NCBI RefSeq assembly: GCF_016863475.1
Contig: NZ_BOOY01000029.1
Span: 144,555 to 208,554 of the forward strand
Origin: Spirilliplanes yamanashiensis
GTDB taxonomy: Bacteria; Actinomycetota; Actinomycetes; Mycobacteriales; Micromonosporaceae
Direction of reading: 5' to 3'
DNA: 64,000 nucleotides
This document shows, one piece after another, positions 7,221 through 18,430 of this stretch. The position numbers and the translations under genes are program-made. Every line of letters starts with the position of its first letter. Within the stretch, counting starts at the first letter, position 1. The notes below the pieces were generated by a model that was not told where the DNA came from, did not search any database, and worked only from the letters and a program-made list of their open reading frames with translations.

Positions 7221-8639
7221 TCAGCTCCCGTAGATGGTGCGGCCGTCGTCGGTGAGCTCCTTGGCCAGCCGCCGGGACAGGTGCAGGCCCTCCAGGGCGA
7301 ACTCGACGCCGGCGGCGGCCTGGCCGGGGCTGGGGGCGTCGCCGAGGCCGAGCCGGTCGAGGACCTTCGCCAGGCCGGGCACGGTGCCGAGCTGGGCGAG
7401 CAGCTCCTCGGCGGAGACCAGGTCGCCGGTCTCGATAATGGTGCCCTCGGCGACGAGGTCGGTGAAGCCGGACAGGTCGACGCCGCCGAGCCGGGCCCGG
7501 AACGTCTCCGCGGTGGCGACGCGCAGCAGGTGGGCGAGAACCTCGACCTCGCGGCCCTCCTCGCCGGCGTCGAACTCGACCTTGCCGCGCAGGGTGGAGG
7601 TGACGCTGACGGTGTCGCAGACGCGGGCGACGGCGTCGCGCTCGCCGCGCAGCCCGGCCCGGCGCAGCGCGGACGCGGCGACGGTCTCGGCGGCGGCGAT
7701 GGCGAACCGGGCGCTGACGCCGGAGCGGGCGTCGACGGCGGGCGAGTCGCGCACGGCGCGGGTCCAGCGGGCGAGCAGCTCGACGAGGTGGCCGGGGACC
7801 TCGGCGACCAGGTCGGCCTCCTGGGTGACCAGGTCGGCCTCGAGCGCGATGTCGAGCGGGTAGTGGGTGCGCACCTCGGCGCCGAAGCGGTCCTTCAGCG
7901 GCGTGATGATGCGGCCGCGGTTGGTGTAGTCCTCGGGGTTGGCCGACGCGACGAGGAACAGGTCGAGCGGCAGGCGCAGCTGGTAGCCACGGACCTGGAT
8001 GTCGCGCTCCTCCAGCACGTTCAGCAGGGCGACCTGGATGCGCTCGGCGAGGTCGGGCAGCTCGTTGACGGCGAACACGCCGCGGTTGGTGCGCGGCACC
8101 AGCCCGAAGTGGATGGTCTCGGGGTCGCCCAGGGCGCGGCCCTCGGCCACCTTGATCGGGTCGACGTCGCCGATGAGGTCGCCGACGCTGGTGTCGGGGG
8201 TGGCGAGCTTCTCGCCGTAGCGCTCGGAGCGGTGCAGCCAGCCGACCGGCAGGTCGTCGCCGAGCTCGGCCGCGCGGCGGCGCTGGGCGGGGGTGAGCGG
8301 GTGGTACGGGTGCTCGTGCAGCTCGGAGCCGGCGATGACGGGCGTCCACTCGTCGAGCAGGTCGACCAGGCCGCGCAGCAGCCGGGTCTTGCCCTGGCCG
8401 CGCTCGCCGAGCAGGACGAGGTCGTGGCCGGCCAGGATGGCCCGCTCGACCTCGGGCAGCACGGTGTCGTCGTAGCCGACGATGCCGGGGAACCGGGGGG
8501 CGCCGGTGCGCAGCCGGTCGAGCAGGTTGTCGCGCAGCTCCTGCTTGACGGTGCGGTAGGAGTGCCCGGTGGCGCGCAGGGCGCCGAGGGTGCGGGGCAG
8601 GTCGTCGGGGACAGCCGGGGCGAACGGGGCTTCTGTCAC
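7221..8639 (-). CDS. MoxR-type AAA+ ATPase (magnesium chelatase ChlI-like)
   Basis: ATPase of 472 residues similar in size and content to Rv0958. Walker A is GERGQGKTR (about residue 70). The AAA core continues with VFAVNELPDLAERIQVALLNVLEERDI, which carries the Walker B glutamate, and the sensor 1 segment VASANPEDYTNRGRIITPLKDRFG. A helical C-terminal lid follows. The GTG at 8639 overlaps the TGA of the MFS gene (GTGA), and the VWA partner follows within 5 bases, so the three genes form one transcript. Family knowledge supports a chaperone-like, ATP-driven role in metal insertion or protein maturation with the VWA protein. No cobalt or magnesium chelatase large subunit is present, so a true chelatase is unlikely. 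Confidence 0.88.
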   Translation of the reverse strand: MTEAPFAPAVPDDLPRTLGALRATGHSYRTVKQELRDNLLDRLRTGAPRFPGIVGYDDTVLPEVERAILAGHDLVLLGERGQGKTRLLRGLVDLLDEWTPVIAGSELHEHPYHPLTPAQRRRAAELGDDLPVGWLHRSERYGEKLATPDTSVGDLIGDVDPIKVAEGRALGDPETIHFGLVPRTNRGVFAVNELPDLAERIQVALLNVLEERDIQVRGYQLRLPLDLFLVASANPEDYTNRGRIITPLKDRFGAEVRTHYPLDIALEADLVTQEADLVAEVPGHLVELLARWTRAVRDSPAVDARSGVSARFAIAAAETVAASALRRAGLRGERDAVARVCDTVSVTSTLRGKVEFDAGEEGREVEVLAHLLRVATAETFRARLGGVDLSGFTDLVAEGTIIETGDLVSAEELLAQLGTVPGLAKVLDRLGLGDAPSPGQAAAGVEFALEGLHLSRRLAKELTDDGRTIYGS

Positions 8640-9883
8640 CTGATCGACGCTACCTCGGGTCCGCGGCCGTCGGCCGGGTCCATGCCCCGGAAGGGGCCAC
8701 CGGCCAGCGGCACCAGGGCGACGAGGAAGTACGCGGTGCCGACGGCGACCAGGGCGGCGGTGTCGCCGACGCCGCCGACGGCGAGCCCGGCCACGACCGC
8801 GCCGAGCGGGATCGCCGCCCAGAACGCCGCGTTGCTGACCCCGTAGACGCGGGCCCGCAGGTCGGGCGGCACCCGCTCCAGCCGCAGGGTGGCGATGATC
8901 GGCATGATGAACCCGGCGGCGAGGGCGGCGACGGCGGTGACGCCCACCAGCAGCGGCATCGGCAGCCCGGCGGCGAGCGCGTACAGGGGCGGGCCGCCGG
9001 CCAGGGCGTACGCGGCGACGAACGTGGCGCGCCGGGGCAGCCGGTGGCCGATCGCGCCGTAGACGAGCGAGCCGGCCAGCGCGCCGCCGCCCATCGCGCC
9101 GGTGAGCAGGCCCAGCGCGAGCGCCCCGCCGGGCAGCCGGTCGACCGCGACGACGGGCAGCAGCACCAGGGCGTACGCGGCGTCCAGGAAGTTGGCGCCG
9201 AGCACGAGGGTGACCAGCGCCCGCAGCAGCGGCTCGCGGCGCAGGTAGCGGATCCCGGCGCGCAGGCCGGTCCAGTAGCCGGCGGGGTCCACCGGCGGGG
9301 CCCGGCCGGGCGGGGGCACGTGCGCCGTGACGACGATCGCCGCGGCGAGGCAGCCGGCGGCGTGCACCCACAGCACCGGCAGGGCCTCGTGTGCGGCGGC
9401 GACGACGAGCCCGGCCAGCGGGGCGCCGACGAGCCGGGCGCCGCGCTCGGTGGCCTCGAACAGCCCGGCGGCGCGGGCCAGGCCGGCGCCGGAGCGCTGC
9501 GCCATCTCGGGCAGCAGTGCCGACCGGGCGGTGCGCCCGAGGGTGTCGAGGAGCCCGGCCAGGAAGACGAGGCCCAGCAGGGCGGCCAGCGGCAGCCGGC
9601 CGGCGGCGTGCAGCAGCGGCACGGTGGCGATGGTGGCGGCGCCGGCGACGTCGGCGGCGACACTGGCGGCGCGGTGCCCGGCCCGGTCGACCAGCGGGCC
9701 GCCGAACGCCCCGGCGAGCACCACCGGGGCGGTGGCGACCGCCGCGACCAGGCCGGTGCGCGCCGCGGAGTCGGTGGTGTCGAGGACGTGCAGGGGCAGC
9801 GCGACGAAGGTGACCATGCTGCCGGTGAGCGACACGCCGTGCCCGGCGAGCAGCCCGAGGAGCGGCCGGCGGCGGGCCGTCAC
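8636..9883 (-). CDS. Major facilitator superfamily transporter
   Basis: Integral membrane protein of 415 residues with about twelve hydrophobic helices. The MFS A-like loop appears as FGGPLVDRAGHRAAS after helix 2, and the second half has the related YGAIGHRLPRR loop. It resembles the enterobactin exporter/MFS_3 type used for drug or siderophore export, but the substrate cannot be deduced. The GTG at 9883 is the most upstream in-frame start before the sequence turns non-coding; no clear ribosome site is seen, so the start is uncertain. It is the first gene of an overlapping operon with the MoxR ATPase and VWA genes, an unusual partner for that pair. Confidence 0.82.
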   Translation of the reverse strand: MTARRRPLLGLLAGHGVSLTGSMVTFVALPLHVLDTTDSAARTGLVAAVATAPVVLAGAFGGPLVDRAGHRAASVAADVAGAATIATVPLLHAAGRLPLAALLGLVFLAGLLDTLGRTARSALLPEMAQRSGAGLARAAGLFEATERGARLVGAPLAGLVVAAAHEALPVLWVHAAGCLAAAIVVTAHVPPPGRAPPVDPAGYWTGLRAGIRYLRREPLLRALVTLVLGANFLDAAYALVLLPVVAVDRLPGGALALGLLTGAMGGGALAGSLVYGAIGHRLPRRATFVAAYALAGGPPLYALAAGLPMPLLVGVTAVAALAAGFIMPIIATLRLERVPPDLRARVYGVSNAAFWAAIPLGAVVAGLAVGGVGDTAALVAVGTAYFLVALVPLAGGPFRGMDPADGRGPEVASIR

Positions 9884-10009
9884 GCGGCGTGCAGAGATCG
9901 ACGACCGTCGGTCATGGCACCACGCTAAGGGACGGGGTGACGCCGGGCACGGCCACGAACGCCGGATCGGCTCTGGCCGGGCGCCGCCGGGGGCGGCAGG
10001 CTGGCCGGC

Positions 10010-10834
10010 ATGACTGAGGTGCTGCGCTATGCCGCGTTCACGACCGACCCGGCGGGCGGCAACCCGGCCGGGGTGGTGCTCGACGCCGCCGGGCTGGACG
10101 ACGCCGCGATGCTGGCGATCGCCGCGCGGGTCGGCTACTCCGAGACGGCGTTCCTGACCCCGGGCGGGGCGGACCGCGCCTACCGGGCCCGGTACTTCGC
10201 GCCGGTGGCCGAGGTGCCGTTCTGCGGGCACGCCACCATCGCCACCGCGGTCGCGCTGGGCGAGCGGCACGGCCCGGGCCGGTTCACGTTCGCCACCAAC
10301 GCGGGCGCGGTGGCCGTGGACGTCGACGCGGCGCTGCGCGCCACCCTGGTCAGCGTGCCGCCGTCGGTGGCGCCGCTGGACGACCTGGACGCGCTGCTGG
10401 CGGCGCTGCGCTGGGACGCCGCCGACCTGGACCCGGCGCTGCCGCCGCGGGTGGCGTACGCGGGGGCGTACCACCCGGTGCTGGCCGTGCGGACCCGCGA
10501 GCGGCTCGCGGACCTGGACTACGACGTGCCGGCGCTGACCGCGCTGATGACCGCGCGCGGCTGGACGACGATCCAGCTGGTGCACCGCGAGTCGGCGACG
10601 GTGTTCCACGCCCGCGACCCGTTCCCGGTCGGCGGCGTCTACGAGGACCCGGCGACGGGGGCCGCGGCGGCGGCGCTGGGCGGCTACCTGCGCGAGCTGG
10701 GCCTGGTCGGCGACGACGCCACGGTGACCGTGCACCAGGGCGCGGACCTGGGCCGGCCGGGGCTGCTGACCGTCCGGCTGGTCCCCGGCGAGCCCGGGGT
10801 GCGCGTCGGGGGCGACGCGGTGCCGATCGGCTGA
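10010..10834 (+). CDS. PhzF-family isomerase/epimerase
   Basis: Protein of 274 residues with the diagnostic PhzF/DapF-fold segments: GNPAGVVLDAAGL near the N-terminus, GYSETAFL carrying the conserved catalytic glutamate, PFCGHATIATA, and EDPATGAAAAALGGYL in the second lobe. PhzF itself isomerises a dihydro-hydroxyanthranilate in phenazine formation, but no other phenazine gene is near, so this is one of the many stand-alone homologues whose substrate is unknown. It is slightly shorter than the usual 280-300 residues. An ABC-F ATPase gene follows on the same strand after 27 bases. Confidence 0.88.
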   Translation: MTEVLRYAAFTTDPAGGNPAGVVLDAAGLDDAAMLAIAARVGYSETAFLTPGGADRAYRARYFAPVAEVPFCGHATIATAVALGERHGPGRFTFATNAGAVAVDVDAALRATLVSVPPSVAPLDDLDALLAALRWDAADLDPALPPRVAYAGAYHPVLAVRTRERLADLDYDVPALTALMTARGWTTIQLVHRESATVFHARDPFPVGGVYEDPATGAAAAALGGYLRELGLVGDDATVTVHQGADLGRPGLLTVRLVPGEPGVRVGGDAVPIG

Positions 10835-10861
10835 CCCCGGCCGCATAGCATCGGGGGCGCC

Positions 10862-12479
<1,618 letters not shown>

Positions 12480-12490
<11 letters not shown>

Positions 12491-13985
12491 GCGGGGCCGC
12501 CGCGCTCTCGTTGCCGCCGCGGTCGAGCACCCGGACGCAGGCCGCGCCGGGGGCGTCGACGGCCGTGCCGCGGCCGGTGGCCACCAGCGTCCCGCGGGCG
12601 TCGTAGGCGGCCCACGGCGCCGGGGCGGCCAGCGTGGCGCCGGTCAGACGCGGCGGGGCGGCCGGCGGCGCCACCAGCCGGGCGGGCACCGGCGGCAGGG
12701 CCGGCGCCGCGTAGTGGGCGTCGCGGTAGCGGGTGACCGCGCCGAGCCGGTCCGCGCGGATCTGCTTGGCGCTGAAGTGCACGCTGCCCTCGGCGCCCAG
12801 CTCGCGGTTGAGGGCGAGCTGGCGGGTGAGCTGGTCCGGCTCGCTCCACGGGCCCTTCTCGCCGACCCGGTAGTCCGCCTGGCCGATGTAGAGCTTCACG
12901 CCGGTGCCCTCGACGGTCGACGTCCACCAGCGCAGCAGGGTGGCATAGTCGGCCACGTCGAAGCCGATGTGCCAGTACAGCTGTGGCACCACGTAGTCGA
13001 GCCAGCGCTCGCGCACCCAGGCGCGGGTGTCGGCGTAGATGGCGTCGTGGCTCTGCAGGCCGCGGGTGGCGGAGCCCTCCGGGTCGGTGGACGTGTTGCG
13101 CCAGATGCCGAACGGGCTGATGCCGTACTGCACCCACGGCTTGACGGCGCGGATCCGCTCGCCGGTCTCCCGGACGAACGTGTTCACGTTGGCGCGCCGC
13201 CAGTCGGCCCGGCTCAGGCCGCCGCCGTGCGCGGCGAACGAGGCGTCGTCACCGAAGTCCTCCCCCGCCTTCGGGTACGGGTAGAAGAAGTCGTCGAAGT
13301 GCACCCCGTCGAGGTCGTAGCGGGTGACCGCGTCGAGGATCGAGTCCTCGACGAACCGGCGCGCCGCGGGCTGCCCCGGGTCGAAGTACAGGCGCCCGGT
13401 CTTGCCCTTCGGGTGCACGACGGCCCACTCCGGGTGCGCCTTGAGGGGGTGGCCGGGCGCCAGCGCGGCGATCGACGCCCCGGCCCCGGCGGGGGCGGGC
13501 TGGCTGCCCCGGTACGGGTTGAACCAGGCGTGGAACTGCAGGTTCCGGGCGTGCGCCTCGTCGATCATGAACCGGAGCGGGTCCCAGCCGGGGTCGCGGT
13601 TGTCGCGCCGCCCGGTCAGCCACTCCGACCACGGGGCGAACGTCGACGGCCACAGCGCGTCGCCGCTGGGCCGCACGTGCACGAAGATCGCGTTGTGCCG
13701 CTGCGCCTGCGCCAGGTCCAGCCACCGGCGGTACTCGGCCTGCACCGCGGCGGCGCTCAGCCCCGGCCGGCTGGGGAAGTCGATGTTGTTGACGGTGGTG
13801 AGCCACATGCCGCGCAGCTGGCGGGGCGTGGCCGGGGCGGCGCAGCCGCCGCCCGGCGCGGCGGCCGGGCTGGGGGCCGGGGCGCGCCCGGACCAGCGCC
13901 AGGCGCCGCCGCCGATGGTGGCCGCCGCGACCAGCGCCAGCACGATCAGCGGCACCAGCCGGACCGGACCGATCGACGCACGCAT
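12480..13985 (-). CDS. Secreted/anchored glycoside hydrolase-like protein (GHL10, DUF187)
   Basis: Protein of 501 residues. It begins with a membrane anchor or signal segment (about 9-28, VPLIVLALVAAATIGGGAW) and a short Pro/Ala linker. The GHL10 barrel then starts with LRGMWLTTVNNIDFPSR and continues with FVHVRPSGDALW, FHAWFNPYRG and GVHFDDFFYP, all family hallmarks, where the last carries acidic residues likely to be catalytic. The last 80 residues form a separate small domain like the C-terminal module of this family. GHL10 proteins act outside the cell, probably on wall or extracellular glycans; one relative cleaves between deacetylated peptidoglycan sugars. It diverges from the next gene across 47 bases. 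Confidence 0.87.
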
Positions 13986-14032
13986 CGGACCAGTGTGCTC
14001 CGTCCGGGTGGAGCACCGGCCACCCGGGCATC

Positions 14033-14986
14033 ATGGCGGGCATGACGGTGGTCGTGGTGGGGGCGGGCGTGGCCGGGCTGGCGTGCGCGCGGGCGCTGGC
14101 CGGCGCGGGTGTGCCGGTGCGGGTGCTGGAGCGCGGCCGGGTGCCCGGCGGGCGGCTGGCCAGCAAGCGGTTCGACGGCCGGCCCGCCGACATCGGCGCC
14201 GCCTACCTCACCGTCGACGACGAGCGGTTCGCCGCCGTGGTGCGGCGCTGGCACGCCGCCGGGCTGGCCCGCGAGTGGACCGACACGATGCTGGCGTTCC
14301 CGGGCGGCCCGCCCGCCGAGCCCCGCACCGGCCCGGTGCGCTGGGCGGCGCCGGGCGGGCTGCGCTCGCTGGCGGAGGACCTGGCGCAGGGCCTCGACGT
14401 GCGCCTCGGGCACACCGTGGCCCGCGTCGGCCCCGGCCCGGTCGTGGACGGCGAACCGGCCGACGCCGTCGTGCTGGCCATGCCCGGCCCCCAGGCCGCC
14501 CGCCTGCTGGAGCCGGGCGGCCCGGTCGCCGGCGCCGCCGCCGCGCAGACCTGGCACCCGGTGCTGTCGGCCGTGCTGCGCTACCCGGCGCGCGACTGGG
14601 CGCCGTTCGCCGGCGCGTTCGTCAACGACCACCCCGTGCTGGCCACCGTCTGCGACGACGGCGACCGCCGCGGCGACGGCGCCCCGGTGCTGGTGGCCCA
14701 CACGACCGGCGCGGTCGCCGCCGCCCACCTGACCGACCCGGCCGCCGCGGGCCCGCTCATCGAGGACGCGGTGCGCGACCTGCTCGGCCTCGGCGCCCCG
14801 GCGCAGCTCGTGCACGTGCACCGCTGGACGTACGCCCAGCCCGACCCGGGCGACGGCGGCCACCTGCTCGACGACACCCTCGTCGGGCTGGCCGGCGACG
14901 CCTTCGGCCGGCCCCGCGTGCAGACGGCGTGGCTGTCCGGGCACACCCTCGGCGGCGAGCTGGCGCGCCGGCTCGCCGCCGGGTGA
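14033..14986 (+). CDS. NAD(P)/FAD-dependent oxidoreductase, renalase-like
   Basis: Protein of 317 residues with an N-terminal FAD dinucleotide-binding motif, VVVVGAGVAGLACARALAGAGVPVRVLE (GxGxxG followed by the acidic ribose ligand), then GGRLASKRFDG and DIGAAYLTVDDERF as in renalase and related amine-oxidase-like flavoproteins. The C-terminal LVGLAGDAFGRPRVQTAWLSG is the second FAD-contact segment. The substrate is unknown; bacterial relatives oxidise dihydropyridine-type nicotinamide isomers. Start codons at 14033 and 14042 are both possible; the latter gives a tighter N-terminus (MTVVVVGAG). The gene ends 7 bases from the convergent glgM stop. Confidence 0.82.
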   Translation: MAGMTVVVVGAGVAGLACARALAGAGVPVRVLERGRVPGGRLASKRFDGRPADIGAAYLTVDDERFAAVVRRWHAAGLAREWTDTMLAFPGGPPAEPRTGPVRWAAPGGLRSLAEDLAQGLDVRLGHTVARVGPGPVVDGEPADAVVLAMPGPQAARLLEPGGPVAGAAAAQTWHPVLSAVLRYPARDWAPFAGAFVNDHPVLATVCDDGDRRGDGAPVLVAHTTGAVAAAHLTDPAAAGPLIEDAVRDLLGLGAPAQLVHVHRWTYAQPDPGDGGHLLDDTLVGLAGDAFGRPRVQTAWLSGHTLGGELARRLAAG

Positions 14987-14993
14987 GGCCGCT

Positions 14994-16208
14994 CTACAGC
15001 GGCAGCAGCGAGCGGTAGACCTCCATCGTCCGCTCGGCGATGGACGCCCACGAGAAGTGCTCGATGGCGCGGCGGCGGCCCGCCAGGCCCATCTCCGCGG
15101 CGCGCTTCGGGTCCTCCAGCAGCTCGGTGAGCCGCGCGGCCAGGTCGGCGACGAAGCGGTCCGGGTCGACCGGGGTGCCGCTGCCGTCGGTGACCTGCTC
15201 GATGGGCACCAGCAGGCCCGTCTCGCCGTCGGCCACGACCTCCGGGATGCCGCCGGTGGCGGTCGCCACGACGGCCGTCTCGCAGGCCATCGCCTCCAGG
15301 TTGACGATGCCCATCGGCTCGTAGACCGACGGGCAGACGAACACGGTGGCGTGCGTGAGCACCTGCACGACCTCGTGCTTGGGCAGCATCTCCTGCACCC
15401 AGATCACGCCGTCGCGCAGCCCGCGCAGCTGGGTGGCCAGGCCCTCGACCTCGGCGGCGATCTCCGGGGTGTCGGGGGCGCCGGCCAGCAGCACGACCTG
15501 GGCCTGCGGCGGCAGGTCGCGGCAGGCGCGCAGCAGGTACGGCAGGCCCTTCTGCCGGGTGATCCGGCCGACGAACACGACGCTGGGCCGGTTCAGGTCG
15601 ATGCCCAGCCGCTCGATCACGTCGGTGCCGTGGTCCGGGGCGTACTGCTCGGTGTCGATGCCGTTGTGCACCACCCGGACCTTGCCGGGGTCGACCGACG
15701 GGTACGCGGCGAGCACGTCGCGCTTCATGCCGGCGGACACCGCCACGACCGCGTCGGCGGCCTCGATGGCGGTGCGCTCGGCCCACGACGACAGCGCGTA
15801 CCCGCCGCCGAGCTGCTCGGCCTTCCACGGCCGCAGCGGCTCCAGGCTGTGCGTGGTGACGACGTGCGGGACGCCGTGCAGCAGCTTGGCGGTGTGCCCG
15901 GCCAGGTTGGCGTACCAGGTGTGACTGTGCACGATGGCGCTGCCCTCGCAGCCGGCCGCCATCTCCAGGTCGACGCCGAGCGTGCGCAGCGCGGCGTTGG
16001 CGCCGGCCAGCCCGGCCGGTTCGGCGTACGCGGTCACCCCCGGCTCGCTACGCTGGGCGCCGAAGCAGTGCACCCGCACGTCGGCGAGGCGGCGCAGGTC
16101 GCGCGCGAGGTATTCGACGTGGACGCCGGCGCCCCCGTAGACCTCCGGCGGGTACTCGCGGGTCAGCAGGTCCACGCGCAGCGCGGGTTTCGCGTTCGAG
16201 TCGGTCAC
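14994..16208 (-). CDS. glgM: GT4 alpha-maltose-1-phosphate synthase (actinobacterial GlgA/GlgM)
   Basis: Glycosyltransferase of 404 residues with a GT-B fold. The N-terminal loop EYPPEVYGGAGVHVEYL is the acceptor/nucleotide glycine loop, and the C-terminal EX7E motif appears as YEPMGIVNLE. The length and divergent pairing with glgC match mycobacterial Rv1212c/Rv1213, where this enzyme joins ADP-glucose to glucose 1-phosphate to make maltose 1-phosphate for the GlgE glycogen route, and also elongates glucan. No GlgE or branching enzyme is in the window. A GTG start at 16208 is supported by the short 70-base shared promoter region. Activity as a classical glycogen synthase cannot be excluded. 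Confidence 0.92.
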   Translation of the reverse strand: MTDSNAKPALRVDLLTREYPPEVYGGAGVHVEYLARDLRRLADVRVHCFGAQRSEPGVTAYAEPAGLAGANAALRTLGVDLEMAAGCEGSAIVHSHTWYANLAGHTAKLLHGVPHVVTTHSLEPLRPWKAEQLGGGYALSSWAERTAIEAADAVVAVSAGMKRDVLAAYPSVDPGKVRVVHNGIDTEQYAPDHGTDVIERLGIDLNRPSVVFVGRITRQKGLPYLLRACRDLPPQAQVVLLAGAPDTPEIAAEVEGLATQLRGLRDGVIWVQEMLPKHEVVQVLTHATVFVCPSVYEPMGIVNLEAMACETAVVATATGGIPEVVADGETGLLVPIEQVTDGSGTPVDPDRFVADLAARLTELLEDPKRAAEMGLAGRRRAIEHFSWASIAERTMEVYRSLLPL

Positions 16209-16278
16209 GTCACGCAGAATATCGTTGATGTGCCTTGTTCGACTGGTGCGCGGCGACGCGGAAAGTTAGCGTCTGTGC

Positions 16279-17517
16279 ATGGCTGTCAAGGTGCTAGCGA
16301 TCGTTCTGGCGGGTGGGGAAGGCAAGCGCCTGTTGCCCCTGACGGCTGACCGGGCCAAGCCGGGCGTACCGTTCGGCGGCATCTACCGGCTCATCGACTT
16401 CGTACTGTCGAATCTCGCCAACGGCGGGTACCTGAAGATCGTGGTGCTGACGCAGTACAAGTCGCACTCGCTCGACCGGCACATCAGCAAGACGTGGCGC
16501 ATGTCGACGCTGCTGGGCAACTACGTGACCCCGGTGCCGGCGCAGCAGCGGCTGGGCCCGCGCTGGTTCGCCGGCTCGGCCGACGCGATCTACCAGAGCC
16601 TCAACCTCATCAACGACGAGGCGCCCGACTACGTCATCGTCTTCGGCGCGGACCACATCTACCGCATGAACCCGCAGCAGATGGTGCAGGACCACATCGC
16701 CTCCGGCGCGTCGGTGACGGTGGCGGGCATCCGCCAGCCCAAGAGCATGGCCGACCAGTTCGGCGTCATCGAGGTCGGCGCCGACGGCCGGCGCATCTCG
16801 GCGTTCCGCGAGAAGCCGAAGGAGACCGAGGGGCTGCCCGACGCCCCGGACGAGATCTTCGCCTCGATGGGCAACTACGTGTTCAGCACCCGCGCGCTGT
16901 GCGAGGCGGTCAGCCGCGACGCGGCCGACCCGGACAGCAAGCACGACATGGGCGGCAACATCATCCCGATGCTCGTGGAGAAGGGCGAGGCGAACGTCTA
17001 CGACTTCCGCGACAACGAGGTGCCGGGCAGCACCGAGCGCGACCGCGGCTACTGGCGCGACGTGGGGACGCTCGACTCGTTCTACGAGGCCCACATGGAT
17101 CTCATCTCGACGCTGCCGGTGTTCAACCTCTACAACCACGAGTGGCCGATCTACACCAACTACGGCTCGTGGCCGCCGGCCAAGTTCGTGCACGGCTACG
17201 AGGGCCGCCAGGGCCGCGCCGTCGACTCGATGATCTCGCCCGGGGTCGTGGTGTCCGGCGCCCTGGTGGAGCGCTCCGTGGTGTCGCCGCGCACCCGCAT
17301 CAACTCGTGGGCGCACGTCGAGGGCTCGGTGCTGATGGACGGCGTCGACGTGGGCCGCAACGCGATCATCCGCAACGCGATCATCGACAAGAACGTGGTG
17401 ATCCCGCCGGGCATGGAGATCGGCGTCGACCTGGAGCGCGACCGCAAGCGCTTCACGGTCTCCGACGCCGGCATCGTGGTCATCGGCAAGAACCACCGCA
17501 TCGACCCGGACGAGTAG
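16279..17517 (+). CDS. glgC: Glucose-1-phosphate adenylyltransferase
   Basis: Enzyme of 412 residues making ADP-glucose from ATP and glucose 1-phosphate, the donor for glycogen and maltosyl-phosphate synthesis. The nucleotidyltransferase signature [25 protein letters not shown] is at residues 10-34. DHIYRMNP carries the catalytic aspartate, EKPKE the sugar-phosphate lysine region, and [18 protein letters not shown] follows. The C-terminal left-handed beta-helix has hexapeptide repeats from about 300 onward ([18 protein letters not shown]). It is divergent from glgM, and the two starts share 70 bases. It ends 7 bases from the convergent LLM gene stop, with no terminator hairpin seen. Confidence 0.95.
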   Translation: MAVKVLAIVLAGGEGKRLLPLTADRAKPGVPFGGIYRLIDFVLSNLANGGYLKIVVLTQYKSHSLDRHISKTWRMSTLLGNYVTPVPAQQRLGPRWFAGSADAIYQSLNLINDEAPDYVIVFGADHIYRMNPQQMVQDHIASGASVTVAGIRQPKSMADQFGVIEVGADGRRISAFREKPKETEGLPDAPDEIFASMGNYVFSTRALCEAVSRDAADPDSKHDMGGNIIPMLVEKGEANVYDFRDNEVPGSTERDRGYWRDVGTLDSFYEAHMDLISTLPVFNLYNHEWPIYTNYGSWPPAKFVHGYEGRQGRAVDSMISPGVVVSGALVERSVVSPRTRINSWAHVEGSVLMDGVDVGRNAIIRNAIIDKNVVIPPGMEIGVDLERDRKRFTVSDAGIVVIGKNHRIDPDE

Positions 17518-17524
17518 CCGCCGG

Positions 17525-18430
17525 TCACAGCCGTTCAGGGCGTTCGCCGGCCACCAGCTCGCGGGTGGCCGGCGCCACCTCGGCGGCGAACCGGCGCAGG
17601 ACGTCCGGGTTGTCGGACGACAGCACGAACGCGCTCATCCCGTACTCCAGGGTGAGCCCGGCCAGGTCCTCGGCCCACTGCTCGGCGGGCCCGTCGAGGA
17701 ACGCCCGGCCGGTCGGCGCGAACCGCCCGGAGACGTTGAGCAGCCGCCGCACGGCCCCCGGGTCGCGCCCGGCGGCCTCCGCGCCGGTGTCGATGTGCCG
17801 GTTCAGCTCCGCCAGGTCGGTGATGCCGCCCGGCAGGTACGCCAGCGACGGCAGGGCCCCGTCGGCGGCGCGCCCGATCAGGCGCAGCATGCGCGGCTTG
17901 TAGGCGCCGACCCAGATCCGCACGTCGTGGGCCGGGGCGGGCCCGCGCTTGGCGCCGACGACCCGGTGGTGCGTGCCGGCCACGCTGACCGGGCCGGGCC
18001 GGTCGGCGTCCCACACCTGCCGGATGATCTCGATGCCCTCGGCCAGCGCGGCGACGGACTCCCCCGGCGTCAGCCGGGCCCCGCCCATCGCGGCGATGGC
18101 GTCGCGGAACCCGCCCGCGCCGATGCCCAGCTCGATGCGCCCGCCGCTGAGCCGGTCGAGGGTGGCGACGCTGCGGGCCAGCACGGCGGGCGGGCGCAGC
18201 GGCAGGTTGAGCACGTTGCCGGCGAGCCGGATCCGGCGGGTGCGGGCCGCCGCGTACGACAGCAGCGTCCAGGCGTCGTGCAGCCGCGGCTGGTACGGGT
18301 GGTCCTGGAAGGTGACCAGGTCCAGCCCGGCGTCCTCGGCGGCGACGGTCAGCTCGACGGCGCGCTGCGCCGGTTCGGCCGCCGGCGTCACGAACGCGCC
18401 GAACAGCAGGTCGTGCCCGTAGTCGGTCAT
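17525..18430 (-). CDS. LLM-class flavin-dependent oxidoreductase
   Basis: Luciferase-like monooxygenase of 301 residues, probably using FMN or coenzyme F420. Family segments visible are FQDHPYQPRLHDAWTLLSYAAARTRRIRLAGNVLNLPLRPPAVLARSVATLDRLSGGRIELGIGAGG, here read as the typical barrel core, and a C-terminal FVLSSDNPDVLRRFAAEVAPA. The start ATG overlaps the stop of the upstream fusion gene (ATGA), so the two enzymes are translationally coupled and probably act on the same substrate or share the flavin. The substrate is not recognisable. Micromonosporaceae encode many F420-dependent members of this family, but flavin preference cannot be read here. Confidence 0.86.
   Translation of the reverse strand: MTDYGHDLLFGAFVTPAAEPAQRAVELTVAAEDAGLDLVTFQDHPYQPRLHDAWTLLSYAAARTRRIRLAGNVLNLPLRPPAVLARSVATLDRLSGGRIELGIGAGGFRDAIAAMGGARLTPGESVAALAEGIEIIRQVWDADRPGPVSVAGTHHRVVGAKRGPAPAHDVRIWVGAYKPRMLRLIGRAADGALPSLAYLPGGITDLAELNRHIDTGAEAAGRDPGAVRRLLNVSGRFAPTGRAFLDGPAEQWAEDLAGLTLEYGMSAFVLSSDNPDVLRRFAAEVAPATRELVAGERPERL

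Noticed and set aside
10010..10834. Part of a phenazine gene cluster
   Set aside because: Only the PhzF-like gene is present; neighbours are an ABC-F ATPase and an MFS operon on the other strand.
17517..17530. Terminator between the convergent glgC and LLM genes
   Set aside because: Only 7 bases separate the stop codons and no stable hairpin is seen there.
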